Under the pieces are notes generated by a model that saw only the letters and a program-made list of their open reading frames with translations, was not told where the DNA came from and did no database searches. From an uncultured bacterium (GTDB lineage: Bacteria; Hydrogenedentota; Hydrogenedentia; Hydrogenedentales; SLHB01): a stretch of 14,657 nt of DNA. Positions within the stretch are counted from its first letter, which is position 1. The number at the start of each line of letters is the position of its first letter. Shown here piece by piece: positions 13,824 through 14,657 of the stretch. Location: contig CALEZK010000059.1 of assembly GCA_937928585.1 (NCBI GenBank), positions 1-14,657 on the forward strand, written 5' to 3'. The position numbers and the translations under genes are program-made.

Positions 13824-14657
13824 TCACGCAAACGCGGTGGCGATGTTCGCAAGCATTTTTTCCAGTCCGATGCGCGCAGTCTCTTTCGGTTCGAGTTTCC
13901 AATATTCTTCGTTGAAGATCTCGAGCGAGAGCGGGCCCGTGTAGCCGATGGCATAGAGATCTTTCAGGCATTGCGTAAGCGGAAGGATGCCGTCGCCGGG
14001 CATGACGCGATCGCGATCGCGCAATTCGAACTGGCCCGGCGTCGCGGGCACGTCGTTCCAATGAAAATCGGAGATCAACTCCGGTTGCAGATGTCGTATG
14101 CCGTTAAAGCCCGAACCGCCGCGAAAGAGATGAAACGTATCCGGCAGCACGGTTGCGCTGGGTTCGTCGCTGTCGATGGCGATACAGCACGCTTCGCCAA
14201 GGCGATTAAGCCCCTTCAGGAAGCCAATGAACTCCATCGTAACCTTAATGTCGTAATCGTCGCGGCCGATACGCAGGAGATCGCGGTAACGGTCCGTTGC
14301 CCAGGCAAGGTCGAAGTTTTCGCGGTCGGGAAACGGCAGCGCGGCCACGTGTAACGAGCCGACTTCCGAAACCATGCGCATGCGGTCGCGCGTGACGGTG
14401 AGCGATTTCTCCCACTCCTCCTGCGTGGCCGGCATGCCATCCCAAAGTCCGATCACGTTGGGAACGAACAGGCCGCGATCCTTGATCTCCTTCGCAACGT
14501 CGGAGAGTTTATTGCCGCCCTTCTCCAGCTCTTCAAGGTCATTCATCCATAGTTCGATGCCGTCGTATCCCGCTTCCGCGGCGACGCGTATTTTTTCAAG
14601 CGCGGGCGTGGGGTCCGCGGCAGGCGATTTGCGAATCGTGCTCGCATTCAGCACCAC
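13824..14657 (-). CDS. Xylose-isomerase-like TIM-barrel sugar phosphate isomerase/epimerase (5' end cut by window)
   Basis: At least 277 residues of an AP-endonuclease-2/xylose-isomerase-like TIM barrel are present. The frame reaches the window edge, so the true start may lie beyond it. The early barrel strand is YDGIELWMNDLEEL (31-44). The likely metal-binding residues are spaced as in sugar epimerases of this fold: E142 in VTMEFIGF, D173 and H176 in LPDTFHL, H199 in SDFHWND, and E246 in LSLEIFNE. PGDGILPL (220-227) precedes the last strand, also as in the family. Such enzymes isomerise or epimerise sugars, inositols or related compounds in the cytoplasm using a divalent metal. The fold is also used by endonuclease IV, but the overall pattern fits a sugar enzyme. 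The substrate cannot be told. The neighbours are a glycosyltransferase and a hairpin. Confidence 0.88.
   Translation of the reverse strand: MVLNASTIRKSPAADPTPALEKIRVAAEAGYDGIELWMNDLEELEKGGNKLSDVAKEIKDRGLFVPNVIGLWDGMPATQEEWEKSLTVTRDRMRMVSEVGSLHVAALPFPDRENFDLAWATDRYRDLLRIGRDDYDIKVTMEFIGFLKGLNRLGEACCIAIDSDEPSATVLPDTFHLFRGGSGFNGIRHLQPELISDFHWNDVPATPGQFELRDRDRVMPGDGILPLTQCLKDLYAIGYTGPLSLEIFNEEYWKLEPKETARIGLEKMLANIATAFA

Noticed and set aside
12965..13915. Plus-strand open frame of 316 codons
   Set aside because: It is antisense to the WaaE-like glycosyltransferase and the end of the TIM-barrel gene, both well supported. The valine/alanine/glutamate-rich product is a shadow.

Overview
This window looks like the chromosome of a Gram-negative (diderm) bacterium of fairly high GC. 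The diderm evidence is a heptosyltransferase-type GT9 end, an LpxL/HtrB-type lipid A acyltransferase and a WaaE/KdtX-like GT2. Together with a xylose-isomerase-like TIM-barrel enzyme, clusters of GC-rich palindromic repeats and a secreted protein with pilin-like 'ALxxY...PYDxxGA' motifs, this suggests a PVC-related or Hydrogenedentota-type lineage. That placement is an inference from style, not from a marker-gene tree.

Layout. (1) 1-2812, + strand: the end of a GT9 heptosyltransferase, then a beta-CASP metallo-beta-lactamase-fold nuclease with its own promoter, closely followed by an LpxL-like acyltransferase. (2) 2813-5049: a gene-poor stretch visibly lower in GC. It carries inverted-repeat elements and one minus-strand gene for a secreted protein built from two copies of the same domain. 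(3) 5050-7541, + strand: a small four-helix-bundle protein, then a tightly overlapping operon of ECF sigma factor, membrane anti-sigma factor and exported Spy/CpxP-like helical protein. A possible self-recognised ECF promoter lies in front of the operon. (4) 7555-11557, - strand: mfd (transcription-repair coupling factor), with rpsD (ribosomal protein S4) upstream of it. rpsD ends in a textbook intrinsic terminator and has a good sigma-70 promoter with a leader of about 105 nt. (5) 11700-12005: non-coding, with several hairpins. (6) 12006-14657, - strand: an orphan Bro-N/DinD-like gene, a WaaE-like glycosyltransferase, and a TIM-barrel sugar isomerase/epimerase cut by the window edge.

The LPS genes build the outer membrane. 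The ECF module has the architecture of an envelope-stress circuit: periplasmic sensor, membrane anti-sigma, sigma factor. mfd and rpsD are housekeeping genes. The best candidates for under-described biology are the ECF module with its non-zinc, acidic-tailed anti-sigma, the duplicated secreted protein at 3513-4748, and the orphan Bro-N/DinD gene. I see no CRISPR array, tRNA, rRNA, integrase or transposase, and nothing that amounts to a clear new defence system.
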